Assembly (NCBI GenBank): GCA_937901055.1
Contig: CALCGO010000623.1
Span: 1 to 6,278, forward strand
Direction: 5' to 3'
Source of the DNA: an uncultured Rhodobacterales bacterium
GTDB lineage: Bacteria; Pseudomonadota; Alphaproteobacteria; Rhodobacterales; Rhodobacteraceae
DNA: 6,278 bases
The position numbers were made by a program, and so were the translations under genes. The notes below the pieces were generated by a model that ran no database searches, was not told the origin of the DNA, and worked only from the letters and a program-made list of their open reading frames with translations. Positions 1 to 6,078 of the stretch are shown in pieces. Numbering within the stretch: position 1 is the first letter of the stretch; each line of letters begins with the position of its first letter.

Positions 1-104
1 AGCCACCACTTAAGTTGACGGAACTTGCCCTTTACACGCTTCGGGAATACCGGTTCACGTGCAGCATAAAGTTTTGGGGCTTCTTCTGGGGTTTCAGTGC
101 TCAT
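1..104 (-). CDS. ccoG: CcoG (RdxA/RdxB-like) ferredoxin-type protein, N-terminal part only
   Basis: Only the first 34 codons lie in the window; the gene runs off the left edge. The peptide begins MSTETPEEAP and continues with LYAAREPVFPKRVKGKFRQL, then KWW. This matches the conserved cytoplasmic start of CcoG/RdxB proteins (the LYA.RE.vfPKRV.GkFR.lKW pattern). The start ATG at 104-102 is preceded by a GGAGG Shine-Dalgarno at 114-110, five bases away. Family knowledge: CcoG is a polytopic membrane protein with ferredoxin-like 4Fe-4S motifs, implicated in copper handling during CuB insertion into cbb3 oxidase. It usually heads a ccoGHIS operon just downstream of ccoNOQP, as here. The Fe-S motifs and membrane segments are outside the window and cannot be checked. 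The gene has its own FNR box and follows a terminator, so it is probably a separate transcription unit. Confidence 0.9.
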   Translation of the reverse strand, partial: MSTETPEEAPKLYAAREPVFPKRVKGKFRQLKWW

Positions 105-142
105 AAGAGCCTCCGATTCACTTCACATTCAATTATTGGCAT

Positions 143-148
143 GTAATA
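143..148 (-). promoter_or_regulatory. Probable -10 element of the ccoG promoter
   Basis: Read on the minus strand, 148-143 is TATTAC, four of six matches to TATAAT. With a start site near 136 the FNR box centre (176.5) would lie about 40 bases upstream. That is the class II arrangement in which FNR overlaps the -35 position. The leader before the ccoG ATG would be about 32 bases and include the GGAGG. This is inference from spacing only. Confidence 0.45.
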
Positions 149-169
149 CATACTTACTCTAAAGAAACC

Positions 170-183
170 TTGATCTAAATCAA
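170..183. promoter_or_regulatory. FNR/FnrL box upstream of ccoG
   Basis: TTGATCTAAATCAA is an exact match to the FNR consensus TTGAT-N4-ATCAA with perfect dyad arms. It lies 66 bases upstream of the ccoG start codon and 16 bases beyond the terminator U-tract of the ccoNOQP operon. The following genes point left, so it should activate ccoG (and probably the maturation genes after it) under low oxygen, using the FnrL encoded in this window. Confidence 0.9.
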
Positions 184-198
184 GATTGGGTATTATAA

Positions 199-230
199 CA
201 AAAATGCCTGATCGGAAAAACCGATCAGGC
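199..230 (-). terminator. Rho-independent terminator of the ccoNOQP operon
   Basis: Bases 206-215 (GCCTGATCGG) and 221-230 (CCGATCAGGC) form a perfect 10-bp stem around a five-base loop. On the minus strand the stem is followed by ATTTTTG, the U-tract of an intrinsic terminator. It starts 47 bases after the ccoP stop codon. There is no U-run on the plus-strand side, so it should work only in the leftward direction. It separates ccoNOQP from ccoG. Confidence 0.9.
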
Positions 231-236
231 CAGTTG

Positions 237-255
237 GCGTCATATAACCTGACGC
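237..255 (-). other. Small stem-loop in the ccoP 3' untranslated region
   Basis: GCGTCA (237-242) pairs with TGACGC (250-255) around a seven-base loop. It lies just before the terminator hairpin on the ccoP transcript. A further inverted repeat, GGAGGC (272-277) with GCCTCC (283-288), spans the ccoP stop codon. Together with the terminator they make three hairpins in a row at the 3' end of the operon mRNA. A role in protecting the mRNA end is possible but is inference. Confidence 0.45.
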
Positions 256-276
256 AAGGGGAGTATCGGGTGGAGG

Positions 277-1152
277 CTATTCGCCTCCGCCCAATTCATG
301 AACATATACCGCGACCTGACGAAGTTGAGCTTCGTTCAAGCGTCCCTCTGTGGACCATGCTGGCATTACACCACCGCGGCTGTTCGTAATCGTTTCAGTG
401 ACTGTCTCCAGATCACCGCCATATAGCCAAAGTGCATCGGCAAGGTTTGGCGCACCGACTTCAATGTCGCCCGTACCGTCTTCTGCGTGACAGGCTGAAC
501 AGTTGTCCTCAAAAACAACGGCACCCTCTGCAAGCAGCGTTTCATCAGTCGCACGACCCGACAGGGACAGAACGAACTGCGCAGCTTGTGCGATTTCCTC
601 GTGGCTGAGGTAATCATCGCCAAATACCGGCATTTCAGACAGACGTGTGTCATCGTCCTCATCCGCACGAATACCGTGGCTGATTGTTGTATAGATAGCT
701 TCAATATCACCACCCCACAGCCAGTCATCGTCGCGCAGGTTCGGATAGAACCCTTCAACACCCGCAGCACCGGAACCGTGGCACTGGATACAGAAGGTAC
801 GGAACACCGCACCACCAGCCGAGATTGCATACGCGCCCACTTCGGGGTCTCTGGCAATCGCTTCCAGTTCAAGGCTAACGATCTTTTCGTTCAACGGAGC
901 ATTTTCCGCATCCACCGAAGCAATGTCCGCCGCGACTTCAAGACGCGAAGAATACTTCAACAAGCCCGGTGTAGCACCGTTAATCAAAGGCCATGCCGGA
1001 TATGCAATCACATACCCAATGCCCCAGATGATCGTCAGATAGAAGGTCCATAGCCACCAACGCGGCATAGGGTTGTCAAGTTCGGTAATGCCGTCCCACT
1101 CGTGACCGGTGGTTTCGACAACCTTCGATTTTTTTTCAGGTTTTCTAGCCAT
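277..1152 (-). CDS. ccoP: cbb3-type cytochrome c oxidase subunit III, diheme cytochrome CcoP
   Basis: 291 residues. CcoP carries electrons from soluble or membrane cytochromes c to CcoO on the periplasmic side. Visible parts: a charged cytoplasmic N-terminus (residues 1-30), one membrane anchor at about 32-52, then two cytochrome c domains. Heme-binding CXXCH motifs are C121-I-Q-C124-H125 and C218-S-A-C221-H222. Likely axial methionines are M174 (SEMPVFG) and M263 (GVMPAW). Length and layout are normal for CcoP. The reading frame stays open upstream to 1242, but that stretch overlaps ccoQ. The chosen start (MARKPEKK) has AAGGA at 1165-1161, eight bases before the ATG, and lies four bases after the ccoQ stop. 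The RBS sits within the last ccoQ codons, so translation is probably coupled. It is the last gene of the operon and is followed by a strong terminator. Confidence 0.96.
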   Translation of the reverse strand: MARKPEKKSKVVETTGHEWDGITELDNPMPRWWLWTFYLTIIWGIGYVIAYPAWPLINGATPGLLKYSSRLEVAADIASVDAENAPLNEKIVSLELEAIARDPEVGAYAISAGGAVFRTFCIQCHGSGAAGVEGFYPNLRDDDWLWGGDIEAIYTTISHGIRADEDDDTRLSEMPVFGDDYLSHEEIAQAAQFVLSLSGRATDETLLAEGAVVFEDNCSACHAEDGTGDIEVGAPNLADALWLYGGDLETVTETITNSRGGVMPAWSTEGRLNEAQLRQVAVYVHELGGGE

Positions 1153-1156
1153 GATC

Positions 1157-1315
1157 TTATTCCTTAAATTCTTCGTTGCGGAACGGGATGTCGGATATAT
1201 CTTTATAGAGCTCCTTGGTGCCCGGGCGGAACGCATAGACAATGATGCCTACGAAAACCAACATCAGTGAAAGCATGCCCCAACTGTCGGCAAGCTCGCG
1301 TAAAAATGTGTACAT
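1157..1315 (-). CDS. ccoQ: cbb3-type cytochrome c oxidase small subunit CcoQ
   Basis: 52 residues, beginning MYTFLRELADSWGMLSLMLV and ending RNEEFKE. It has one membrane span at about residues 13-29, followed by FRPGTK and a charged cytoplasmic tail, the standard CcoQ/FixQ layout. CcoQ is a non-catalytic single-span subunit that helps stabilise the cbb3 complex and its link to CcoP. The start ATG at 1315-1313 has a strong GGAGGG at 1325-1320, four bases away. The stop TAA at 1159-1157 is four bases before the ccoP ATG. The position between ccoO and ccoP is the canonical one. The gene is short enough to be missed by length-filtered gene callers. Confidence 0.95.
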   Translation of the reverse strand: MYTFLRELADSWGMLSLMLVFVGIIVYAFRPGTKELYKDISDIPFRNEEFKE

Positions 1316-1326
1316 TTTACCCTCCT

Positions 1327-2052
1327 TTACCGGTTTGCTTCGGGGATGAAGGTCGAGAAATCAACCAACGTGCCCAGCATCTGAAGATATGCAATCAACG
1401 CATCCGCTTCGGTCAACTGTGGCTGACCATCGAAGTTACGTGTCTGCGCTTTTGGATAACGAGACAGCAAACCATCCCAATCCGCATCCGGATCAGCCTG
1501 TGCCTTGAAGTCTTCCAAAGCGAATTCCATCATCTCGTCTGTGTAAGGCACACCGGTCATACGGTTAGCTTTCAACAGATCCACGATGTACTTGCCATCA
1601 ATGGTTTTGTTTTCCAACCAGCGGTACGAAGGCATGATCGACTCTTCAACCACGTCTTGTGGCTGACGAAGGTGATCAACGTGCCATTCATCAGAATAAC
1701 GACCACCCACACGTGCCAAATCAGGACCTGTACGTTTGGAACCCCACTGGAACGGATGGTCGTACTGCGACTCCGCTGCCAGGGAATAGTGACCGTAACG
1801 CTCTACTTCATCGCGAAGTGGGCGGATCATCTGGCTGTGACAGAGGTAACACCCTTCACGCACATAGATGTTCCGGCCTGTCAGCTCCAGCGGGGAGTAA
1901 GGGCGCATGCCCTCAACATCCTCGATGGTGTTTTCTAGGTAGAACAATGGAACGATCTGAACCAGACCACCGATGGACACAACCAACAAGCTGAGAACCA
2001 GCAAAAGGGTGGCGTTCTTCTCGATTATTTTATGTTTATCTAGGATACCCAT
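1327..2052 (-). CDS. ccoO: cbb3-type cytochrome c oxidase subunit II, monoheme cytochrome CcoO
   Basis: 241 residues, a normal CcoO/FixO length. It is a membrane-anchored cytochrome c that passes electrons from CcoP to the heme b/heme b3-CuB centre of CcoN. It has one N-terminal membrane span at about residues 15-37, then a periplasmic cytochrome domain. The heme site is C68-Y-L-C71-H72 followed by SQMIRPL, a CcoO signature. The probable axial methionine is M140 in ESIMPSYRWL. The N-terminus MGILDKHKIIEKN is typical of the family. GGGAGGA at 2067-2061 lies eight bases before the ATG. The gene starts 15 bases after ccoN and ends 11 bases before ccoQ, whose RBS fills that gap, so it belongs to one polycistronic message. 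Confidence 0.97.
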   Translation of the reverse strand: MGILDKHKIIEKNATLLLVLSLLVVSIGGLVQIVPLFYLENTIEDVEGMRPYSPLELTGRNIYVREGCYLCHSQMIRPLRDEVERYGHYSLAAESQYDHPFQWGSKRTGPDLARVGGRYSDEWHVDHLRQPQDVVEESIMPSYRWLENKTIDGKYIVDLLKANRMTGVPYTDEMMEFALEDFKAQADPDADWDGLLSRYPKAQTRNFDGQPQLTEADALIAYLQMLGTLVDFSTFIPEANR

Positions 2053-2067
2053 TTTTTCGATCCTCCC

Positions 2068-3657
2068 TTATTCTGCTGGAACTGCTGCGGGTTGAGCAGA
2101 TTGCCCAGCGCCGATTGCAGTTTTCCATAGGTTCCAAGCCATGATGCAAGCACCTGTCAGATACAACAGACCGCCAGTACCGCGTACCACATACATCGGG
2201 AACTTGGCCGATACAGTGTCAGCGAAGGAGTTCACCAAGAAGCCCTGCGCGTCAACTTCACGCCACATCAAGCCTTCCATAATGCCTGTCACCCACATGG
2301 ACGACGCATAAAGAACGATGCCGATAGTCGCGAGCCAGAAGTGCCAGCTAACCATTTTCAGGCTGTATAGACCTTCGCGTTTCCACAGAACCGGAACAAG
2401 GAAGTACAGCGCACCAAAGGTGATCATACCGTTCCAGCCAAGCGCACCAGAGTGCACGTGCCCGATTGTCCAGTCGGTGTAATGGCTAAGCGAGTTAACC
2501 GCTTTAATCGCCATCATCGGACCTTCAAATGTAGACATACCGTAGAAGCCGATAGACACAACCATCATACGCAGAACCGGATCGGTCCGTAGTTTGTCCC
2601 ATGCACCCGAAAGCGTCATCAGACCGTTGATCATGCCACCCCAGCTTGGCATCCAGAGGATGATGGACATAACCATACCCAATGTCTGCGCCCAGTCAGG
2701 CAAAGCTGTGTAATGAAGATGGTGAGGACCAGCCCAGATATACAAGAAGATCAGTGCCCAGAAGTGGATGATCGACAGTTTGTACGAATAAATCGGACGG
2801 TTCGCCTGTTTTGGAACGAAGTAGTACATCATGCCAAGGAAACCAGCCGTCAGGAAGAACCCAACCGCGTTATGGCCATACCACCACTGCGTCATCGCAT
2901 CTTGCACACCGGAAAATAGTTGAACAGATTTCGATCCAAGGAAGGAAACAGGGATCGCCATGTTGTTCACAAGGTGAAGCATCGCAATAGTTACGATAAA
3001 CGCCAGATAGAACCAGTTGGCCACATAGATATGCGGCTCTTTACGTTTGTAGATCGTGCCTAGGAATACAACCAGATAAGCAACCCATACGATAGTCAAC
3101 CAGATGTCGACGTACCATTCAGGCTCGGCATATTCTTTGGACTGCGTGGCACCCATTAGGTAACCGGTCGCGGCCAGAACGATGAACAACTGGTAACCCC
3201 AGAAAACGAACTTCGCGAGGTTTCCACCAAACAAACGCGCCGCCGTTGTCCGCTGAACCACATAAAACGAGGTTGCGATCAATGCGTTACCACCAAAGGC
3301 GAAAATCACAGCAGAGGTGTGCACAGGGCGTAGACGCCCGAATGTCATATAGGAAAGGCCGAAGTTGATCTCGGGGAATGCCAGCTCGAAAGCGATCCAT
3401 GCGCCGACTGAAAACCCTGCCAAACCCCAGAAGACCGTTGCGATAACGCCCCAGCGCACCACATCATCCATATAACCTGTTTCTTTAGGCTTAGGTTTGT
3501 CACCAATCGCGGCAATTGCCTTGATCAACAGATATCCCGCCACCGAAGCAACGAGGATAGCGTGAACCTGAAACGCCAGATCACGCCCAAAATTTGCGGC
3601 CATCGCAGCACCGAGCACTAACAGCCCGTATACGATTACCTTAATACCATTCAACAT
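2068..3657 (-). CDS. ccoN: cbb3-type cytochrome c oxidase catalytic subunit I, CcoN
   Basis: 529 residues, a polytopic inner-membrane heme-copper oxidase that reduces O2 to water with high affinity and pumps protons. Ligands can be assigned by constant offsets from the Pseudomonas stutzeri structure: H113 (RPVHTSA) and H402 for low-spin heme b, H400 (GHVHSGALGW) for heme b3, and H262 (WWYGHNAVGF), H312 and H313 (GPHHLHY) for CuB. Y306 is the tyrosine expected to be cross-linked to H262, and E378 (STFEGP) is the conserved channel glutamate. All key residues are present. Compared with P. stutzeri there are about 55 extra residues at the N-terminus, including an added hydrophobic segment (about 6-21) and another at about 30-50. 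Start choice: the ATG at 3657 has GAGGG just upstream; the in-frame ATG at 3672, five codons earlier, has no Shine-Dalgarno. It is the first gene of ccoNOQP, preceded by an FNR box. Confidence 0.97.
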   Translation of the reverse strand: MLNGIKVIVYGLLVLGAAMAANFGRDLAFQVHAILVASVAGYLLIKAIAAIGDKPKPKETGYMDDVVRWGVIATVFWGLAGFSVGAWIAFELAFPEINFGLSYMTFGRLRPVHTSAVIFAFGGNALIATSFYVVQRTTAARLFGGNLAKFVFWGYQLFIVLAATGYLMGATQSKEYAEPEWYVDIWLTIVWVAYLVVFLGTIYKRKEPHIYVANWFYLAFIVTIAMLHLVNNMAIPVSFLGSKSVQLFSGVQDAMTQWWYGHNAVGFFLTAGFLGMMYYFVPKQANRPIYSYKLSIIHFWALIFLYIWAGPHHLHYTALPDWAQTLGMVMSIILWMPSWGGMINGLMTLSGAWDKLRTDPVLRMMVVSIGFYGMSTFEGPMMAIKAVNSLSHYTDWTIGHVHSGALGWNGMITFGALYFLVPVLWKREGLYSLKMVSWHFWLATIGIVLYASSMWVTGIMEGLMWREVDAQGFLVNSFADTVSAKFPMYVVRGTGGLLYLTGACIMAWNLWKTAIGAGQSAQPAAVPAE

Positions 3658-3878
3658 GGGTCCCTCTTTCATTATGCGAGACGCAGTTTTCCCACGCCCG
3701 TCTTGTCATTACTGTGTGTTTTGCACTTTAAGCGATCAAGTAACTTTGACCTAGATCAATTCTGCCGCGCCAAATTACGGCAATTTCCTGTTAAATTCAA
3801 AAAACCCTATATAACGGCCCGCTAAACTGCGGCAATCCGAAGCAATAAAAGCGACACTTCGTTAGCAACCGTCAATGC
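3658..3878. other. Intergenic region between fnrL and ccoN
   Basis: These 221 bases hold no gene I can support. They contain the ccoN leader and RBS, the FNR box and its half-site. Towards fnrL there are weak inverted repeats: CGAAG (3838-3842) with CTTCG (3857-3861), and a bulged GCCCGC/GCGGC hairpin around 3818-3834. On the minus strand a run of six T (around 3800) follows the latter hairpin, but too far away for a classical terminator. No convincing terminator for fnrL is visible. Confidence 0.6.
3746..3759. promoter_or_regulatory. FNR/FnrL box upstream of ccoN
   Basis: On the minus strand it reads TTGATCTAGGTCAA, nine of ten arm positions matching TTGAT-N4-ATCAA, with the substitution (GTCAA) in the promoter-proximal arm. 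Its centre is about 95 bases from the ccoN start codon. If used in the class II position, transcription would begin near 3711, giving a leader of about 54 bases. The -10 candidate there (CAAAAC, 3723-3718) is poor. A further TTGAT half-site on the minus strand lies at 3739-3735. Confidence 0.85.
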
Positions 3879-4628
3879 TCAGGAAATAAATCCGCCGTCA
3901 GAATCATCGCCGGCTTCATCCAGCAGCGCTCCGTAGTCCGGCACGTGCACATGGCGCGAATCTTCCAGAACGATGATGCCGGATTTCTTCAGCGCCGAAA
4001 TTTGGCGGCTGACGGTTTCAATCGTCAAGCCAAGGTAATCCGACATCGCCTCGCGCGTCAGCGGTAGCGCGAAACGTAAACCATCTCCAACCGTTGTGCT
4101 GTTCAATGCCGCATCCCTACGCGCAATGATAACCAGAAGGCTGGCAATCTTTTCCCGCGCCGTTTTGCGGCCCAGCAGCAACATCCATTCACGTGCGGCA
4201 TCAAGCTCGTCCAAAGTCATGTCTAACAGACGGCGTTCAAGTGCAGGGGTTTTCGAAACCAGCGTTTCAAACTTTGGCTTGATGAATTGGCAAATCATAA
4301 CTTCATTTGCGGCAACAACATCGTAAGGCGCCGTCCGCCGTCCGGGCCGCCCGACAAAATCGGAAGGCAGCAACAGGCCAACCATCTGGCGACGCCCGTC
4401 CGGCAATGTACGCGACAAAGTCGCTACACCAGATACAACCGACCCCAGCACGTCAACTTCTTCACCGGCCCAAACGATCGTTTCGCCAGCTTGAAAAGTC
4501 CGGTAGGACTTCATCGCATCCAGCTTCGCCAACTCGGGCGGCTCGCAATACGCGCACACTGCTTTATGCCGGATCGGGCAATCCGCGCAGCGCATGTGGT
4601 TCTGTGCAATTAAGGGGGCGTGCTTCAT
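3879..4628 (-). CDS. fnrL: FnrL, oxygen-sensing Crp/Fnr-family transcriptional regulator
   Basis: 249 residues. FnrL holds a 4Fe-4S cluster that is lost in oxygen; the cluster-loaded dimer binds TTGAT-N4-ATCAA sites. Probable cluster ligands are C14, C17, C25 (CX2CX7C) and C113, the same numbering reported for Rhodobacter FnrL. A further cysteine, C28, is present. Domains: N-terminal Cys region 1-30, cyclic-nucleotide-binding-like beta barrel about 35-120, dimerisation helix about 125-155, winged helix-turn-helix about 185-230. The recognition helix contains E204-T-V-S207-R208, the residues that read TTGAT in E. coli FNR. The ATG at 4628 is the most upstream possible start, as an in-frame stop lies 21 bases before it. 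Its Shine-Dalgarno is weak: GGAG at 4645-4642, 13 bases away. It is divergent from hemN and shares an FNR box with it, suggesting autoregulation. Confidence 0.96.
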   Translation of the reverse strand: MKHAPLIAQNHMRCADCPIRHKAVCAYCEPPELAKLDAMKSYRTFQAGETIVWAGEEVDVLGSVVSGVATLSRTLPDGRRQMVGLLLPSDFVGRPGRRTAPYDVVAANEVMICQFIKPKFETLVSKTPALERRLLDMTLDELDAAREWMLLLGRKTAREKIASLLVIIARRDAALNSTTVGDGLRFALPLTREAMSDYLGLTIETVSRQISALKKSGIIVLEDSRHVHVPDYGALLDEAGDDSDGGFIS

Positions 4629-4674
4629 AATAAGCGTACTACTCCGAAGGGTTCACCTCTTTTAGCCTATTAGC

Positions 4675-4688
4675 TTGATCTCGATCAA
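4675..4688. promoter_or_regulatory. FNR/FnrL box shared by the divergent genes fnrL and hemN
   Basis: TTGATCTCGATCAA is an exact consensus site with perfect arms, extended by one C/G pair on each side (4674-4689). Its centre (4681.5) is 41.5 bases from the first base of the hemN start codon and about 53 bases from the fnrL start codon. On the plus strand it sits at the class II activation distance only if hemN transcription starts at or near its ATG. On the minus strand TTGATC (4688-4683) also resembles a -35 hexamer for fnrL, with CTAAAA or TAAAAG about 17-18 bases further on, so binding might repress fnrL. Confidence 0.92.
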
Positions 4689-4722
4689 GGTCAGAACGAC
4701 ACCGCTGCGGCTATCTGGCCGA

Positions 4723-6078
4723 ATGAAAAAAATCGACCGCCTAACTGAAGCGGGCCTGTTTTCACGAAACGTGCCGCGCTACACCAGCTATCCGACCGCC
4801 CCGCAATTTCACGAAGGGGTCGCGTCTGAATCCTTCGATGGCTGGGTAAAAGCATTACCAACTGGTTCAAAACTGTCGATTTACGTCCATATTCCATTCT
4901 GCGAACGCCTTTGCTGGTTCTGCGCTTGCCGCACGCAAGGCGTAAAATCCTTGTCTCCGGTGGAGGCATATCTGGACATCCTGAAAGTCGAAATAGCCAA
5001 ACTCGCCGACACGATACCGAAGGGCGTTTCCATCGCACGCCTGCATTGGGGCGGTGGATCCCCGACGATTCTTCAGCCGGATCACATTGATTCGCTGATG
5101 GAGTGGCTGCGCGAACTTGCCCCGATCGACCCCGATTGGGAATTCTCGGTCGAAATTGATCCAGCCGCCGTGAACGACGACAAACTCGACGCGCTGTCCC
5201 GCGCAGGCATGAACCGCGCCAGCATCGGCGTGCAGGACTTTAACGATAGGGTCCAACAGGCCATTGGCCGCGAACAAAGCTTCGAGATCACGCGGGATAT
5301 CGTTGAAGGCCTTCGCGCACGGGGGATCAATTCGATCAACCTCGATATCGTCTATGGCCTGCCCTTTCAGGACGGCGACGCGCTTGATAAAACGGTCGCG
5401 CAAGTGATCGAACTGAACCCCGACCGCGTCGCCCTGTTCGGTTACGCCCATGTTCCATGGATGGCCAAACGCCAGAAAATGATCCCCGAAGACAGCCTGC
5501 CGGGCCCGATGGATCGCTTCAACATGTTCAATCAGGCCTATGACGCCCTCAAGACTGCCGGATATGTCGCCCTTGGCATCGACCATTTCGCCAAACCCGA
5601 CGATTCACTCGCCATCGCGGCGTCCGAAGGCCGCCTTCGCCGCAACTTCCAAGGCTACACCGACGACGTGTGCACCGCCTTAGTAGGGCTTGGCGCGTCA
5701 TCAATTTCGCGGTTCCCGCAAGGCTATGTGCAAAACCGCGCGACAACAAACGCCTACGCACAGGAAATCTCCGCAGGGGATTGGTCAGCAACCCGTGGCG
5801 TTGCGATGTCAGACGATGACCAACTACGTTCCCGCGCTATAGAAACATTGATGTGTGAATTCACCGTTAACATCCCTGCCCTAACGACTGAATTCGGCGA
5901 CATAGCCGAGAACCTTCGCCCCGACTTGCACAAAATCGCAGCCGAATTTCCGGATTTCACCGAATTCGACGGGGACGTCCTTACTATTCCCGAAGAGGGT
6001 TTCCACTTAACGCGCATCATCGCCTGCGGGCTGGATGCATACCACACAACGGCGGCCAAACACTCCCAAGCGATATAG
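4723..6078 (+). CDS. hemN: Oxygen-independent coproporphyrinogen III dehydrogenase HemN
   Basis: 451 residues, a cytoplasmic radical SAM enzyme that decarboxylates the two propionates of coproporphyrinogen III to give protoporphyrinogen IX without oxygen. The cluster motif is C60-E-R-L-C64-W-F-C67 with the extra C69, matching CX3CX2CXC of E. coli HemN. Y54 in YVHIPFC corresponds to E. coli Y56. Other family marks are PRYTSYPTAPQF (19-30), WGGGSPT (109-115), NLDIVYGLPFQ (206-216) and RRNFQGYT (306-313). The C-terminal domain (about 340-451) is complete and length is normal. The symbol hemZ has been used for such genes in Rhodobacter. Start choice: the first ATG, 4723, gives an N-terminus of normal length; the frame extends upstream only through a TTG inside the FNR box at 4675, which is unlikely. 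No Shine-Dalgarno precedes 4723. FNR control is strongly suggested. Confidence 0.95.
   Translation: MKKIDRLTEAGLFSRNVPRYTSYPTAPQFHEGVASESFDGWVKALPTGSKLSIYVHIPFCERLCWFCACRTQGVKSLSPVEAYLDILKVEIAKLADTIPKGVSIARLHWGGGSPTILQPDHIDSLMEWLRELAPIDPDWEFSVEIDPAAVNDDKLDALSRAGMNRASIGVQDFNDRVQQAIGREQSFEITRDIVEGLRARGINSINLDIVYGLPFQDGDALDKTVAQVIELNPDRVALFGYAHVPWMAKRQKMIPEDSLPGPMDRFNMFNQAYDALKTAGYVALGIDHFAKPDDSLAIAASEGRLRRNFQGYTDDVCTALVGLGASSISRFPQGYVQNRATTNAYAQEISAGDWSATRGVAMSDDDQLRSRAIETLMCEFTVNIPALTTEFGDIAENLRPDLHKIAAEFPDFTEFDGDVLTIPEEGFHLTRIIACGLDAYHTTAAKHSQAI

Noticed and set aside
586..1053. 155-codon open frame on the plus strand opposite ccoP
   Set aside because: It is antisense to the heme-binding part of ccoP and is a by-product of that coding sequence.
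1153..1242. Upstream extension of the ccoP reading frame by 30 codons
   Set aside because: It overlaps ccoQ in another frame, lacks the family's N-terminus, and the ATG at 1152 has a good RBS.
1267..1938. 223-codon open frame on the plus strand opposite ccoO
   Set aside because: It is antisense to ccoO and ccoQ, has no RBS that I could see and resembles no known family.
3658..3672. Alternative ccoN start five codons upstream (MKEGP)
   Set aside because: No Shine-Dalgarno precedes it, while the later ATG at 3657 has GAGGG at suitable distance; that GAGGG is what encodes the extra residues.
4675..4722. TTG start that would add 16 residues to HemN
   Set aside because: The TTG is the first part of the FNR box, there is no RBS before it, and the ATG at 4723 gives the usual HemN N-terminus.
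4867..5586. 239-codon open frame on the minus strand inside hemN
   Set aside because: It lies wholly opposite hemN, whose radical SAM motifs are unmistakable, and its translation has no recognisable domain. Long antisense frames are expected in codon-biased genes.
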